A DNA stretch of 64,000 nucleotides from Callorhinus ursinus (lineage: Eukaryota > Chordata > Mammalia > Carnivora > Otariidae): the NCBI RefSeq assembly GCF_003265705.1, contig NW_020312968.1, positions 9,080,593-9,144,592 on the forward strand, read 5' to 3'. A program made the translations under genes and the position numbers. Positions 23,977-35,864 of this stretch are shown in pieces (within the stretch, counting starts at the first letter, position 1; each line of letters begins with the position of its first letter). Below the pieces are notes generated by a model, which was given only the letters and a program-made list of their open reading frames with translations, searched no databases and was not told where the DNA came from.

Positions 23977-24536
23977 GTGGATTTGAGAAATTAAAAAGTA
24001 CGTGGGCTGGGAGACCCCTTAGGCCCAGATTAACATTTTGGCACCAATGTAAAACTCAAAGAACTGAGTGGTCTGGGGTTGTGCATTTCACACACACAGA
24101 GAATGGCCAAACTTGTCCCTTTGCCAGGGTCAATGGGCCAGCTTTTCCCCCAGGTACTGCATCGATCTCAGACACATGAACAAATGGGAAAATCCACACA
24201 GAGGTTATTTGCTCCACAGCAAGCAGCCGATGGGATACAACTTTAAAATTCTAATGATTTTAGCACCGCCCTGGACTTCTGGCCAGAAGAGGCAGTCTTA
24301 CAAATGCTGTTGCCTCCCCGCTTCCACGAAGAGCCTAAAGTCAACCCGCCCCCCCCCCACCTCCCCTGCGATGAGCCACTCTAATTCTGCAGCTTGCTAA
24401 CTGGAAGGATACAGCCCTTTCCCCATCCTTTCCATTCTCAGGTATACTAGTATCTACACCAGCTACTTGTGCCAAGTTCAGAGTATTGCCTGCTCACTGA
24501 ATAAATACTATGTGTCTAGCTTGACAGCTTGGCCAA
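23977..24536. other. No recognisable feature
   Basis: A C-run lies at 24348-24358; a 110-residue frame at 24068-24400 shows no protein-like signature. Confidence 0.45.
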
Positions 24537-24707
24537 GGCCAGCCTTAACTGTGCATTACAATCACCTGGGAAGCTTTAAAAAAAGAACATGCCAGCACCC
24601 AGTCTCTGAGAGATTCTGATTTAATTGGTCTGGACTGGGACCCTGGCAGCAGTATTTTTATGAGCTACCCTGGTGTTTGTAATGTGCAGTCAGGGCTGAG
24701 GACCACC
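24537..24707 (+). mobile_element. hAT-Charlie relic (MER5-like)
   Basis: Non-autonomous DNA transposon relic: 'gtgcattacaatcacctgg', 'gaagctttaaaaaaagaac', 'gagagattctgatttaattg', 'ggcagcagtatttttatgag', 'gggctgaggaccacc'. This matches the MER5A/B layout. The terminal inverted repeats are decayed. Confidence 0.65.
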
Positions 24708-26898
24708 CCCACCCCCCAACCCCCCTGCAAGGAGCTAGGTACTGGAAATCCAGAAATGAACGTGGCGTGGTCTCTCCCATCTAAGAGAGCATGCATCGTT
24801 GGCTTATTTGTAACCGGCACTAACATTCCACCGTGGGTAAAGCAATCGCCAATTTGGGCTTCGCCAATACTGTACAGGACAGAAATCATTCTGGCGAGAA
24901 ATATGCACTATTCACTAGCCCAATAAATGGCCCCACGTGGTTGTTTTTAAATTTCTCTGATTTGTTTCACTGAGTGTTTCTTCCAGGTACAGTTTCCTTT
25001 CATAGCAGAAGTGGTCCAGGAAACGCTGGTGGCCGTTCCCTCCTACCCAAAGCTCTCCCAGTGTCTAGAGTTAGTGTGGCAAAGGGCACAAGGACATACG
25101 CCATCCATCTTGACTCAGCCCAAGTAACCCAGCAGAGCCAATCACAAACAGAACATAAATTTTGTCACAGGAGACAAACCTAGTGAGGTGCTTATGACTA
25201 AACTGTTTATAAAACATTACTTCAAGTACTATTCTTAATCACATGGGAGAGATTAAAAATATCCCCTATTATGTTTTTGTCCCCTACCCCTTTCTTTGAG
25301 CAGGAGTCAGTGATATTTTCCACCAGCTCAGAGTCTGGCTAGTCATGACCAGTGTAGGAAGCAGCCCAAGTGTGTTGGCACAACTGGCCAGAGGGAGCCT
25401 ACATCCAAGGGGTGCTGGTGTGCCTTTGGGGCGCCCAGAGGGGAGATAGGGTGGGTATTTCCTGTCTATTTCCCCCTCTGTTGCAACCATCTTCATCACT
25501 GCCTCCGACTTTCTCTACGTGAAGCGACGTCTGCCTCAGTGGCCCTGTTTGCACTGAAGTTCTCTGCTGGTTGGAATCCTGCCCCCAAGCCCTACCTGCT
25601 TGCCCTCAGCCTCCACCACAGAACCACTGGCTAGCGAAAGCCAACCCCAGACTGGTGTCCAAATCAGCAATTCTGGGGACAAATGTTCTCAAGTCAGTCT
25701 TCCTCTACCCCCCCCACCTTACGTTGCCCTGTCTAGACCCAACTCATACAAAGAGACCCTCTCACAACCGGGGAAGAGATTTTGTCTCCATTCCTCTCAT
25801 CAAGGCTCACCCCTAATGTTCATGTGGTCCAGAGTAGCAATACAACCTATGGCTCTCACATCATAAGTGCAACTATTTAAAAGTTACCAATCATGATGTA
25901 CTAACTGTGAAATAGAATATATTCTATCCTCCTGACTTGACAAATACATACTTTCATACTGAAAATGTTTATTCTTTCCTCTTCAGCTATGTAACTCAAC
26001 TCCATTTGTAGTATTTTCTACATTTCTCATGATTTCAACCTGTACTCATTTTCAATGGTAAAAAATATTAAAATATAATTTATTCAAAGTATACAAATCT
26101 TGGATGTATTTTTTATCAAAAATTTAAGTTACATCTTTAAAAAATAAATTTGTTCATGCTTTTGAGAGCTCATTTCTTCTCACATGTCCAAAATGATCTA
26201 TTAAGATTGTAAGGCAAAATATAAATTATAACTAATGAATAGCAAAATGAGAAAAGTTTTAAATAATGCTGAAATTATAAAACCTGCTCTTTTGAAAACT
26301 TCTCTAAACCTTAATAAATATTTTAACAAAGTTTAACAAATTCAAGTCTAGGATGCAGTATCAGTTGAGTTGGTGGTAAAGAATCAGTATCATACTTCCC
26401 ACATGTGATGCTTATATCTACACACATATAAATTTAACAGAAATAGTAATTTTTTTTTTACTATTTCCAATCATTCTTCAGCTGCCATGTGCAACTGTTG
26501 CAAATGCTACAGTAATTTGTGACTATCTCTGGCACAACACAAAGAAAAGCAAGAAAACAAATATTTGACACTACTGGCAAATGATAAATAAGAATTTATT
26601 GTATTCAGACTGAGAGGAAGCATCTGACAAGTTAATTTTTCTTTTCTTTCACTAAGTGCTTCTACCATTCAAATTCTCTCAGCACCCTAAATAAAGCAGT
26701 GTCTGCCTCTGAAATCCTCAGTGGCACACGCCACCAATCTTCATGGCACTCAAAGGGAGGAGCATTTTGTAATATTTTGATTCAAGAACACAGTGTAAGT
26801 CAGGGAGTACGTTTTGGTTATAGATCCTGCTGTATCAGTGCTGAACATCAGATCTCAACTGACAGAGGCATTGCTGTCCGTGCGCTCCTGAAGAAATT

Positions 26899-26899
<1 letters not shown>
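24708..26899. other. No recognisable feature
   Basis: The longest repeat-poor run in the left half. Sequence becomes strongly AT-rich at about 25900-26350. No exon signature or RNA gene was found. Confidence 0.45.

Positions 26900-26949
<50 letters not shown>
26900..26949. repeat. (TG)n microsatellite
   Basis: About 25 uninterrupted TG units. A frame running through it gives a meaningless Cys-Val run. Confidence 0.97.
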
Positions 26950-26950
<1 letters not shown>

Positions 26951-27519
26951 CATGTTCCTTTCAAGTGCGGGGTTTAGGGCATAGACTCCCCCTGGCCTCG
27001 TCTCTTACCAGTTACCAAAGAGGTTGAGCTAGAATAAGCTCTCAACCACAGCTGGAGAAAGATTGCATGATTTCAAAATATTTAATATTGGAAATGCTGC
27101 TTCCAACCATGATGAAGGAATTGGAACTAGATTTATATTGCTACCATAACTTGTAAACTTAAAAAATTATGCCAAGTGATTTTTTTTTTTTTTTTTTACA
27201 TATTGAACAACAAGCAGCACAGGACTATGATTTTTGGGGAAAAGGAAACAAAGGAGGTGAGTCTTACGATTGCCCTGGCTTTCTGTCTAGAGTCACTATC
27301 TGGAAAGCAGTGCAGGGAGGTGGATCCCAATCAACTACAGTAGAATCACTGAGTAGAAGACACAGAGATTGAAGTCAGGGCAGTTGGAATCTATGTGGTA
27401 GAGAAAGAGCTCCAGAAATTTGCACAGTGTTCTTCTTGTATCTATTACTAACATTAAGTCATGAGTTCATTGGGCGCCTTCTCTAAGAGAGGCAAAGAAT
27501 TACTGGGAACTGTAAACAA
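26950..27519. other. No recognised gene; poly-T run
   Basis: A 17-T run at 27181-27197 may be the tail of a retroposed fragment, but no element body was recognised next to it. Confidence 0.45.
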
Positions 27520-28398
27520 CTCTCAGAGCTCACACAGGACTGGGGGATGTTGAAGTTCTGATCAGCTGAAGTGGAGAATACTCAGGGCACTCAGTAGAAA
27601 CTCTAGAAGGGTCACACCTTGACAAAAAGATAAACCAGCCCGAGACTAAAGTTATTCCAAATCCACCATAATAGAGCTTTGAAATAGCCTTCAAAAAATA
27701 AAGCTGACAAGCAAGTATTACTACCTGCCAAAGCAAAATCTAACACCCTTTAAGAGGAAAAAAAGAACAAAAACACAATCCAGTATTCACAATACCCAGC
27801 CCTCAATAAACAATTCCTAGGTATGAAAAGGAGCAGCAAAATATGACCCATAACTTAGGTCAATAGAAATGGACCCCAAAATGACAGAAGTAATAGAATT
27901 ACCAGAAAAGCACATTAAAATAGCTATTGTAAATATGTTCAAGTATACTAAGGGAAACCTAATGAGAAGAGAAACTGAAAATACAAAAAAAATCAACAGA
28001 AAATCTTTAAGAGAAAATATTCAATGGGTGGGAAGAAAAACTTATTGGATGGGATTAATAGCACAGTGAATACTGCAGAAGAAAAATCAGTGAACTTGAA
28101 GATAAAACAATTGAAACTAAACAGAAGTCTAAAGACAAAAAAGATTGAAAAAATGAACAAAGCTTCTGTAATTTGTGAAAACAATCAAGTACTGTAATAT
28201 GCATGTAACTGTATTCCCAGAAGGATAGGGGGATATAAAAATATTTGAAGATTAAGAGGATGAAAAGATAAGCCACAAACTAGAAGAAAACATATGCAAA
28301 AAATACATCTGATAAGGCACTATTATCCAAAATATACAAAGAACTCTTAAAACTCAACAATAAGACAACCTGATTAAAAAGTGGGCCAAAGACAACAT
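27520..28398 (+). repeat. Old LINE relics (HAL1/L1M ORF1-type and ORF2-type pieces)
   Basis: 27850-28230 follows the ORF1 region of old L1/HAL1 elements: 'gaattaccagaaaagcacat', 'ctattgtaaatatgttcaag', 'ggatgggattaatagcacag', 'atcagtgaacttgaagataa', 'gtattcccagaaggata'. 28262-28398 follows L1 ORF2: 'ccaaaatatacaaagaactc', 'aaaaagtgggccaaagac'. All frames are broken. These are the oldest layer of the nest. Confidence 0.7.
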
Positions 28399-28775
28399 CA
28401 CCCTGATACCAAAACCAGATAAAGACACTGCAAAAATTACATCAAAATGGATGGGACTGGAGGAGATTATGCTAAGTGAAATAAGTCAAGCAGAGAAAGT
28501 CAATTATCAGATGGTTTCACTTATTTGTGAAACATCAGGAATAGCGTGGAGGACATTAGGAGAAGGAAGGGAAACATGAAGGGGGGGAATTGGAGGGAGA
28601 AACGAACTGAGAGACTATGGACTCTGAGAACAAACTGAGGGTTCTAGAGGGGAGGGGGGTGGGGAGATGGGTTAGCCTGGTGATGGGTATTAAGGAGGGT
28701 ACATTCTGCATGGAGCACTGGGTGTTATATGAAAACAGTGGATCGTGGATCACTACATCAAATACTAATGATGTA

Positions 28776-30589
28776 GGGGCAGAGCAAGATGGCGGAGGAG
28801 TAGGAGACCTGGATTTCATCTGGTCTGAGGAATTCAGCTGGATAGGGATCAAACCATTCTAAACACCTACGAACTCAACAGGAGATTGAAGAAAAGAATA
28901 GCAACAACTCTCTGAACGGAAAAGCGACCATTTTCTGGAAGGCAGGACGTGCAGAGAAGTGAATCCGAGGCGATACTCGGGAGGATAGACGGCGGGGGAG
29001 GGGGGCCTCCATCAGCCACTTCTGGCAAGTGCTAGAGCCGCGGAGCACAAAATTGGAACTTTTAGAAGTCGGCTCCTATGAGGGACGTTGCTCCAGTGGC
29101 TAAGCGGGAGGTGGAACCCTCGCGGGACAGTGTGGTCTCAGGACCCTCAGGGTCACAGGAAGACCGGGGGAGCCTGAGTGCACCAGAGCTCCCAGGTATC
29201 GGAGCGGGGAAGCCGGCTGCAGAGACGGAGCCGAGGCGCGGGCTCTCAGCTTGGGGTTGCCATAAACTGTGATCTGCGGCCCATGCGGGCCACTGCTCCT
29301 CCAGCAGGGACCCAACAAGCAGCAGAGCCGGGGAGACTCCCCTTCCTCCCCTGGGAGGAGCGGTGCAGGAGGGCAACGCAGGGATCTGTTGGGTTTGGAG
29401 ACCACACAGGGTCGGGTGTCAGAGATAAAAACGCTCGGTCAGAGGCCAGGTGAGCACGGAGTGCGGCCGGAGACCAGGGAGATGGGAGTGACAGACTGCT
29501 TTTCTCTGGGGGCACACTGAAGAGCGGGGCCGCGAGTTCTCGGCTCCTCCGGGGCGGAGATTGGGAGGCCTCCATTTTCACTGTCGTCCTCCAAAGCTAT
29601 ACTGAGAGCTTGCAGGGAACAAAAGCTCCCGAGAGCAAAACCTGAGCAGATTGCTTAGCCCAGACCCAACAAGGGCGGGACAATTCCACCTCCAGCAAGG
29701 ACATTTGAGAACCACGGCAACAGGCCCCTCCCCCAGAAGATCAGCACGAACAACCGGCCAAGACCGGTTTACCGATCAATGAGAATGGCAGAACCCCAGC
29801 GCTAGGGGAATACTGCACGTAGAATTCATGGCTTTTTTACCATGATTCCTTAGTCTTTCAAAGTTAATTTTTTTAAACTATTTTTTTTGAATTTTTCTTT
29901 TTCCCTTTTTCAACCAACATCTTATCAATACTTTTTTAAAAAAACATTTTGAGAGTCATATTCTATCCCTTCATAGTAGTTACCCTTATTTTTGGCATAT
30001 ATATATATAAGTTGTTCTCTCTTTAAAATTTTGAGATACAGTTTCTTCTAACATATCAAAATATACCCTAAATCTCTAGTGTATGGCTTTGTTCTAGTCT
30101 CCTGCCTGATCACATTCTCTCCCCCTTTTTTTTCTTTCTTTCCTTTTTTTAAATCCTCTTCTTTCTTTTTTCAAACATCTTCTTATCAATTCCTTTTTTA
30201 AAATTTTTTATAATTTTCATCTTTATAATCATATCCCATCCCTTCATCATATCAGTCCTTATTTTGTACATATATAAGCCTTTCTTTCTTTAAAATTTTA
30301 GGAGGCACTTTCTTCTAACAGACCAAAATGCACCCAAAATCTAGTGTGTGGCACTGATCTATGCACCAGCCTGATCCTATTTGATCATATTCTGTTTTTT
30401 GTTGTTTTGTTCTGTTTCTGTTTGTTTTTATCTTTTTCTTTTTCTTTTTGTCTCTTTCTTTTTTCTTTCTTTCCCTTTCTTTTCCCCTGGTTTCAGGTCT
30501 TTTCTGATTTGATTAGAGTATATTTTCTGGGGATGTTGTTAACCTGTTAGCATTTTGTTCTCTCATTCATCTACTCTCCTCTGGACAAA
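28776..30589 (+). promoter_or_regulatory. L1 5' UTR / internal promoter with YY1-type site
   Basis: The first 25 bases include 'caagatggcgg' at 28785-28795, a match to the YY1 site used near the start of L1 transcription. 28900-29700 is GC- and CpG-rich. 29830-30540 is T/pyrimidine-rich ('ctttttctttttctttttg' near 30431). Open frames at 29062-29581 on both strands are by-products of the GC-rich composition. YY1 binding is inference from motif and position. Confidence 0.75.
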
Positions 30590-31483
30590 ATGACAAGATG
30601 AAAAAGATCACCTCAGCAAAAAGAACAAGAGGTAGTACCGTCTGCCAGGGACCTATTCAATACCGACATTAGTGTGATGTCAGACCTAGAGTTCAGAATC
30701 ATGACTTTAAAGATACTAGCTGGGCTTGAAAAAAGCATGAGAGTTATTAGAGAAACCCTTTCTGGAGAAATAAAAGAACTAAAATCTAACCAAGTCGAAA
30801 TCAAAAAGGCTATTAATGAGGTGCAATCAAAAATGGGGGCACTAACTGCTAGGATAAATGAGGCAGAAGAGAGAATCAGCAATACAGAAGACCAAATGAT
30901 GGAAAATAAAGAAGCTGAGAAAAAGAGAGAAACAACTACTGGATCACGAGGGCGGAATTTGAGAGATAAGCGATACGATAAGATGAAACAACATTAGAAT
31001 AATTGGGATCCCAGAAGAAGAAGAAAGAGAGAGAGGGGCAGAAAGTATATTGGAGCAATTATAGCAGAGAACTTCCCTAATGTGGGGAAGGAAACAGGCA
31101 TCAAAATCCAGGAGGCACAGAGAACCCCTCTCAAAATCAACAAAAATAGGTCAACACTCCGACATCTAATAGTAAAACTTAGGAGTCTCAGAGACAAAGA
31201 GAAAATCCTGAAAGCAGCTCGGGAGAAGAGATATGTAACCTACAATGGTAGAAACATTAGATTGGTGACAGACCTATCCACAGAGACCTGGCGGGCCAGA
31301 AAGGACTGGCATGATATATTCAGAGCACTAAAGGAGAAAAATATGCAGCCAAGAATACTATATCCAGCTAGGCTGTCATTGAAAATAGAAGGAGAGATAA
31401 AAATTTTCCAGGACAAACAAAAACTAAAGGAATTTGTAAACACTAAACCAGCCCTACAAGAAATACTGAAAGGGGTCCTCTAA
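30590..31483 (+). pseudogene. L1 ORF1 pseudogene (RNA-binding chaperone)
   Basis: ORF1p is the trimeric RNA-binding protein of the L1 ribonucleoprotein. The presumed ATG is at 30590, with a TGA at the fourth codon (30599-30601). The coiled-coil part (30674-30940, Glu/Lys-rich with K-E-L-K-S-N-Q-V-E-I-K) is open. A shift near 30940 puts the next stretch in another frame, with TGA codons at 30960-30962 and 30984-30986. A one-base loss near 31058 restores the first frame, which stays open from 31061 to the stop at 31481-31483. It encodes the C-terminal domain (R-I-L-Y-P-A-R-L-S near 31350). Two of the TGAs look like CpG decay of CGA codons. Confidence 0.85.
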
Positions 31484-31564
31484 GCAAAGAGAGAGCCTAA
31501 AAGCAGCATAGACCAGAAAGGAATACAGACAATATACAGTAACAGTCACCTTACAGGCAATACA

Positions 31565-34500
31565 ATGGCACTAAATTCATACCTTTCAATAGTTACCCTG
31601 AATGTAAATGGGCTAAATGCCCAATCAAAAGACACAGGCTATCAGATTGGATTAAAAAACAAGACCCATCGATATGCTGTCTGCAAGAGACTCATTTTAG
31701 ACCCAAAGACACCCCCACATTGAAAGTGAAGGGATGGAAAACCATTTACCATGTTAATGGACACCAAAAGAAAGCTGGGGTGGCAATCCTTATATCAGAC
31801 AAATTAGATTTTAAACCAAAGACTGTAATAAGAGATTAAGAAGGACACTATATACTACTTAAAGGGTCTATCCAACAAGAAGATCTAACAATTGTAAATA
31901 TCTATGCCCCTAACATGGGAGCAGCCAATTATATAAGGCAATTAATAACAAAAGCGAAGAAACACATTGACAACAATACAATAATAGTGGGGGACTTTAA
32001 CACCCCCCTGACTGAAATGGACAGATCATCTAAGCAAAAGATCAACAAGGAAATAAAGACTTTAAATGACACACTGGACCAAATGGACTTCACAGACATA
32101 TTCAGAACATTCCATCCCAAAGCAACGGAATATACATTCTTCTCTAGTGTTCATGGAACATTCTCTAGAATAGATCACATCCTAGGTCACAAATCAGGTC
32201 TCAACTGGTACCAAAAGATTGGGATTATTCCCTGCATATTTTCAGACCACAATGCTTTGAAACTGGAACTCAATCACAAGAGGAAAGTCAGAAAGAACTC
32301 AAATACATGGAGGCTAAAGAGCATNNNNNNNNNNAAGAGGAAAGTCAGAAAGAACTCAAATACATGGAGGCTAAAGAGCATTCCTGGTCAACCAGGAAAT
32401 TAAAGAAGAATTTAAAAAATTCATGGAAACCAATGAAAATAAAAACACAACTGTTCAAAATCTTTGGGATGCAGCAAAGGCAGTCCTGAGAGGAAAGTAT
32501 ATAGCAATACAAGCCTTTCTCAAGAAACAAGAAAGGTCTCAAATACACAACCTAACCCTACACCTAAAGGAGCTAGAGAAAAAACAGCAAATAAAGCCTA
32601 AACCCAGCAGGAGAAGAGAAATAATCAAGATCAGAGCAGAAATCAATGAAATAGAAACCAAAAGAACAGTAGAACAGATCAATGAAACTAGGAGCTGGTT
32701 CTTTGAAAGAATTAACAAGATTGATAAACCTCTGGCCAGACTTACCAAAAAGAAAAGAGAAATGACCTAAATCAACAAAATCATGAATGAAAGAGGAGAG
32801 ATCACAACCAACACCAAAGACATACAAACAATCATAAGAACATATTATGAGCAACTATATGCCAGCAAATTAGATAACCTGGAAGAAATGGGTGCATTCC
32901 TAGAGATGTATCAACTACCAAAATTGAACCAGGAAGAAATAGAAAACCTGAACAGACGTATAACCACTAAGGAAATTGAAGCAGTCATCAAAAATCTCCC
33001 AACAAAAGCCCAGAGCCAGATGGCTTCCCAGGGGAATTCTACCATACATTTAAAGAAGAATTAATACCTATTCTCCTGAAACTGTTCCAAAAAATAGAAA
33101 TGGAAGGAAAACTTCCAAACTCATTTTATGAGGCCACATTTACCTTGATCCCAAAACCAAAGACCCCATCAAAAAGGAGAATTACAGACCAATATCTTTG
33201 ATGAACATGGATGTAAAAATTCTCACCAAAATACTAGCCAATAGGATCCAATAGTATATTAAAAGGATTATTCACCACGACCAAGTGGGATTTATCGCTG
33301 GGCTGCAAGGTTGGTTCAACATCCACAAATCAATCAACGTGATACAATATATTAACAAAAGAAAGAACAAGAATCATATGATCCTCTCAATAGATGCAGA
33401 AAAAGCATTTGACAAAGTACAGCAAACTTTCTTGATCAAAACTCTTCAGAGTATAGGGATAGAGGGTACATACCTCAATATCATAAAAGCCATCTATGAA
33501 AAACCTACAGTGAATATCATTCTCAATGGGGAAAAACTGAGAGCTTTCCCCCTAAGGTCAGGAATGCAGCAGGGATGTCCACTATCACCACTGCTATTCA
33601 ACATAGTATTAGAAGTCCTAGCCACAGCAATCAGACAACAAAAAGAAATCAAAGGCATCCAAATAGGCAAGGAGGAAGTCAAACTCTCACTCTTTGCAGA
33701 TGATATGATACTTTATGTGGAAAATCCAAAAGACTCCACCCCAAAACTGCTAGAACTTATACAGGAATTCAGTAAAGTGGCAGGATATAAAATCAATGCA
33801 CAGAAATCAGTGGCATTCCTATACACCAACAAGACAGAAGAAAGAGAAATCAAGGAGTCGATCCCATTTACAATTGCACCCAAAACCATTAGATACCTAG
33901 GAATAAATCTAACCAAAGAGGCAAAGGATCTGTACTCAGAAAACTATAAAATACTCATGAAAGAAATTGAGGAAGACACAAAGAAATGGAAAAACGTTCC
34001 ATGCTCATGGATTGGAAGAACAAGCATTGTGAAGATGTCAACACTACCTAGAACAATCTACACATTCAATGCAATCCCCATCAAAATACCATCCACTTTT
34101 TTCAAAGAAATGGAACAAATAATCCTAAAATTTGTATGGAACCAGAAGAGACCCTGAATAGCCAGAGGAATGTTGAAAAAGAAAAGCAAAGCTGGTGGCA
34201 TCACAATTCCGGACTTCCAGCTCTATTACAAAGCTGTCATCATCAAGACAGTATGGTACTGGCACAAAAACAGACACATCGATCAGTGGAACAGAATAGA
34301 GAGCCCAGAAATGGACCCTCAACTCTATGGTCAACTCATCTTTGACAAAGCAGGAAAGAATGTCCAATGGAAAAAAGAGTCTCTTCAACAAATGGTGTTG
34401 GGAAAATTGGACAGCCACATACAGAAGAATGAAAGTGGACCATTTCCTTACACCACACACAAAAATAGCTCCAAATGGTTGAAAGACCTAAACGTGAGAC

Positions 34501-35401
34501 AGGAGTCCATCAAAATCCTAAAGGAGAACACAGGCAGCAACCTCTTCGAACTCAGCCGCAGCAACTTCTTCCTAGAAACCTCGCCAAAGGCAAGGGAAGC
34601 AAGGGCAAAAATGAACTATTGGGATTTCATCAAGATAAAAAGCTTTTGCACAGCAAAAGAAACAGTCCACAAAGCCAAAAGACAACCGACAGAATGGGAA
34701 AAAATATTTGCAAACAACATATCAGATAAAGGGCTAGTATCCAAAATCTATAAAGAACTTATCAAACTCAACACCCAAAGAACAAATAATCCAATCAAGA
34801 AATGGGCAGAAGACATGAACAGACATTTTTCCAAAGAAGACATCCAAATGGCCAACAGACACATGAAAAAGTGCTCAACATCGCTCAGCATCAGGGAAAT
34901 CCAAATCCAAACCTCGATGAGAATACCACCTCACACCCGTCAGAATGGCTAAAATTAACAAGTCAGTAAACGACAGATGTTGGCGGGGATGTGGAGAAAG
35001 GGGAACCCTCCTACATTGTTGATGGGAATGCAAGCTGGTGCAGTCACTCTGGAGAACAGTATGGAGGTTCCTCAAACAGTTGAAATTAGAGCTACCATAC
35101 AATCCAGCAATTGCACTACTGGGTATTTACCACAAAGATACAAATGTAGGGATCCGAAGGGGTACGTGTACCCCAATTTTTATAGCAGCAATGTCCACAA
35201 TAGCCAAACTATGGAAGATGTCCATCGACAGATGAATGGATAAAGAAGAGGTGGTATATATACACAATGGAATATTATGCAGCCATCAAAAGGAATGAGA
35301 TCTTGCCATTTGCAACGACGTGGATGGAACTGGAGGGTGTTATGCTGAGTGAAATAAGTCAATCAGAGAAGGACATGTATCATATGACCTCACTGATATG
35401 A
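31565..35401 (+). pseudogene. L1 ORF2 pseudogene (endonuclease and reverse transcriptase)
   Basis: ORF2p nicks the target DNA and reverse-transcribes L1 RNA. The apparent ATG is at 31565. The endonuclease domain is recognisable: Q-E-T-H-F-like residues near 31690, G-D-F-N at 31990-32001, S-R-I-D-H near 32165-32180, F-S-D-H near 32240. The reverse transcriptase follows with the catalytic F-A-D-D at 33693-33704, then the C-terminal region to a TGA at 35399-35401. Breaks seen: a frame change near 31620, TAA 31837-31839, the gap region, TAA 32768-32770, a frame change near 33005, TAG 33252-33254, TGA 34155-34157, a frame change near 34915. Near 35215 there is an 8-base loss relative to the sibling copy at 39.8 kb. 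Clearly dead. Confidence 0.9.
32278..32381. other. Assembly gap (10 N) flanked by a perfect 47-bp direct repeat
   Basis: Ns occupy 32325-32334. The 47 bases ending at 32324 are identical to the 47 bases starting at 32335. L1 ORF2 has one copy of this segment. The simplest reading is that two overlapping contig ends were joined with a placeholder gap rather than merged. Confidence 0.92.
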
Positions 35402-35864
35402 GGAATTCTTAATCTCAGGAAACAAACTGAGGGTTGCTGGAGGGGTGGGGGGTGGAAGGGAGGGGGTGGCTGGGTGATAGACATTGGGGAGGGTATGTGG
35501 TATGGTGAGTGCTGTGAATTGTGCAATACTGTTGTATCACAGATCTGTACCTTTGAAACAAATAATGCAATATATGTTAAAAAAAAAAGAAGAAGAAGAT
35601 AGCAGGAGGGGAAGAATGAAGGGGGGAAATCGGAGGGGGAGACGAATCATGAGAGATGATGGACTCTGAAAAACAAACTGAGGGTTCTAGAGGGGAGGGG
35701 GTTGGGGGGATGGGCTAGCCTGGTGATGGGTATTAAAGAGGGCATGTATTGAGTGGAGCATTGGGTGTTATATGCAAACAACAAATCATGGAACACTACA
35801 TCAAAAACTAATGATGTAATGTATGGTGATTAACATAACAATAAAATAATTTAAGGAAAAAAAC
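35402..35864 (+). repeat. Compound L1 3' UTR (two related units)
   Basis: Unit A (35402-35580) has 'aaacaaactgagggttgctg', a G-run and ends 'gcaatatatgttaaaa'. It is followed by 'agaagaagaag' and unit B (about 35600-35864), which starts 'atagcaggaggggaagaatg', repeats 'aaacaaactgagggttctag' and ends in 'taacataacaataaaa'. A and B are diverged copies of the same kind of G-rich L1 3' UTR, each with its own A-rich end. Confidence 0.85.

Noticed and set aside
26900..26949. Regular spacing as a CRISPR-like or other array
   Set aside because: It is a simple TG dinucleotide tract. No repeat-spacer structure occurs anywhere in the window, and the genome is mammalian.
29062..29581. Overlapping open frames of 83-111 residues on both strands
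   Set aside because: They lie in the GC-rich L1 5' UTR, where stop codons are rare by composition. No frame resembles ORF0 or any other protein convincingly.
28900..29700. CpG-island-like block as a host gene promoter
   Set aside because: The block starts 125 bases inside a full-length L1 and is fully explained as its 5' UTR. No host exon follows.
32278..32381. 47-bp tandem duplication as a real biological feature
   Set aside because: The copies are perfectly identical, separated only by Ns, in an element otherwise several percent decayed. An assembly artefact is far more likely.
33285..34952. Long reverse-transcriptase frame as an active gene
   Set aside because: The catalytic residues are present, but the frame is interrupted at 34155-34157 and lacks an intact upstream endonuclease part. 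It is a pseudogene within a dead L1.
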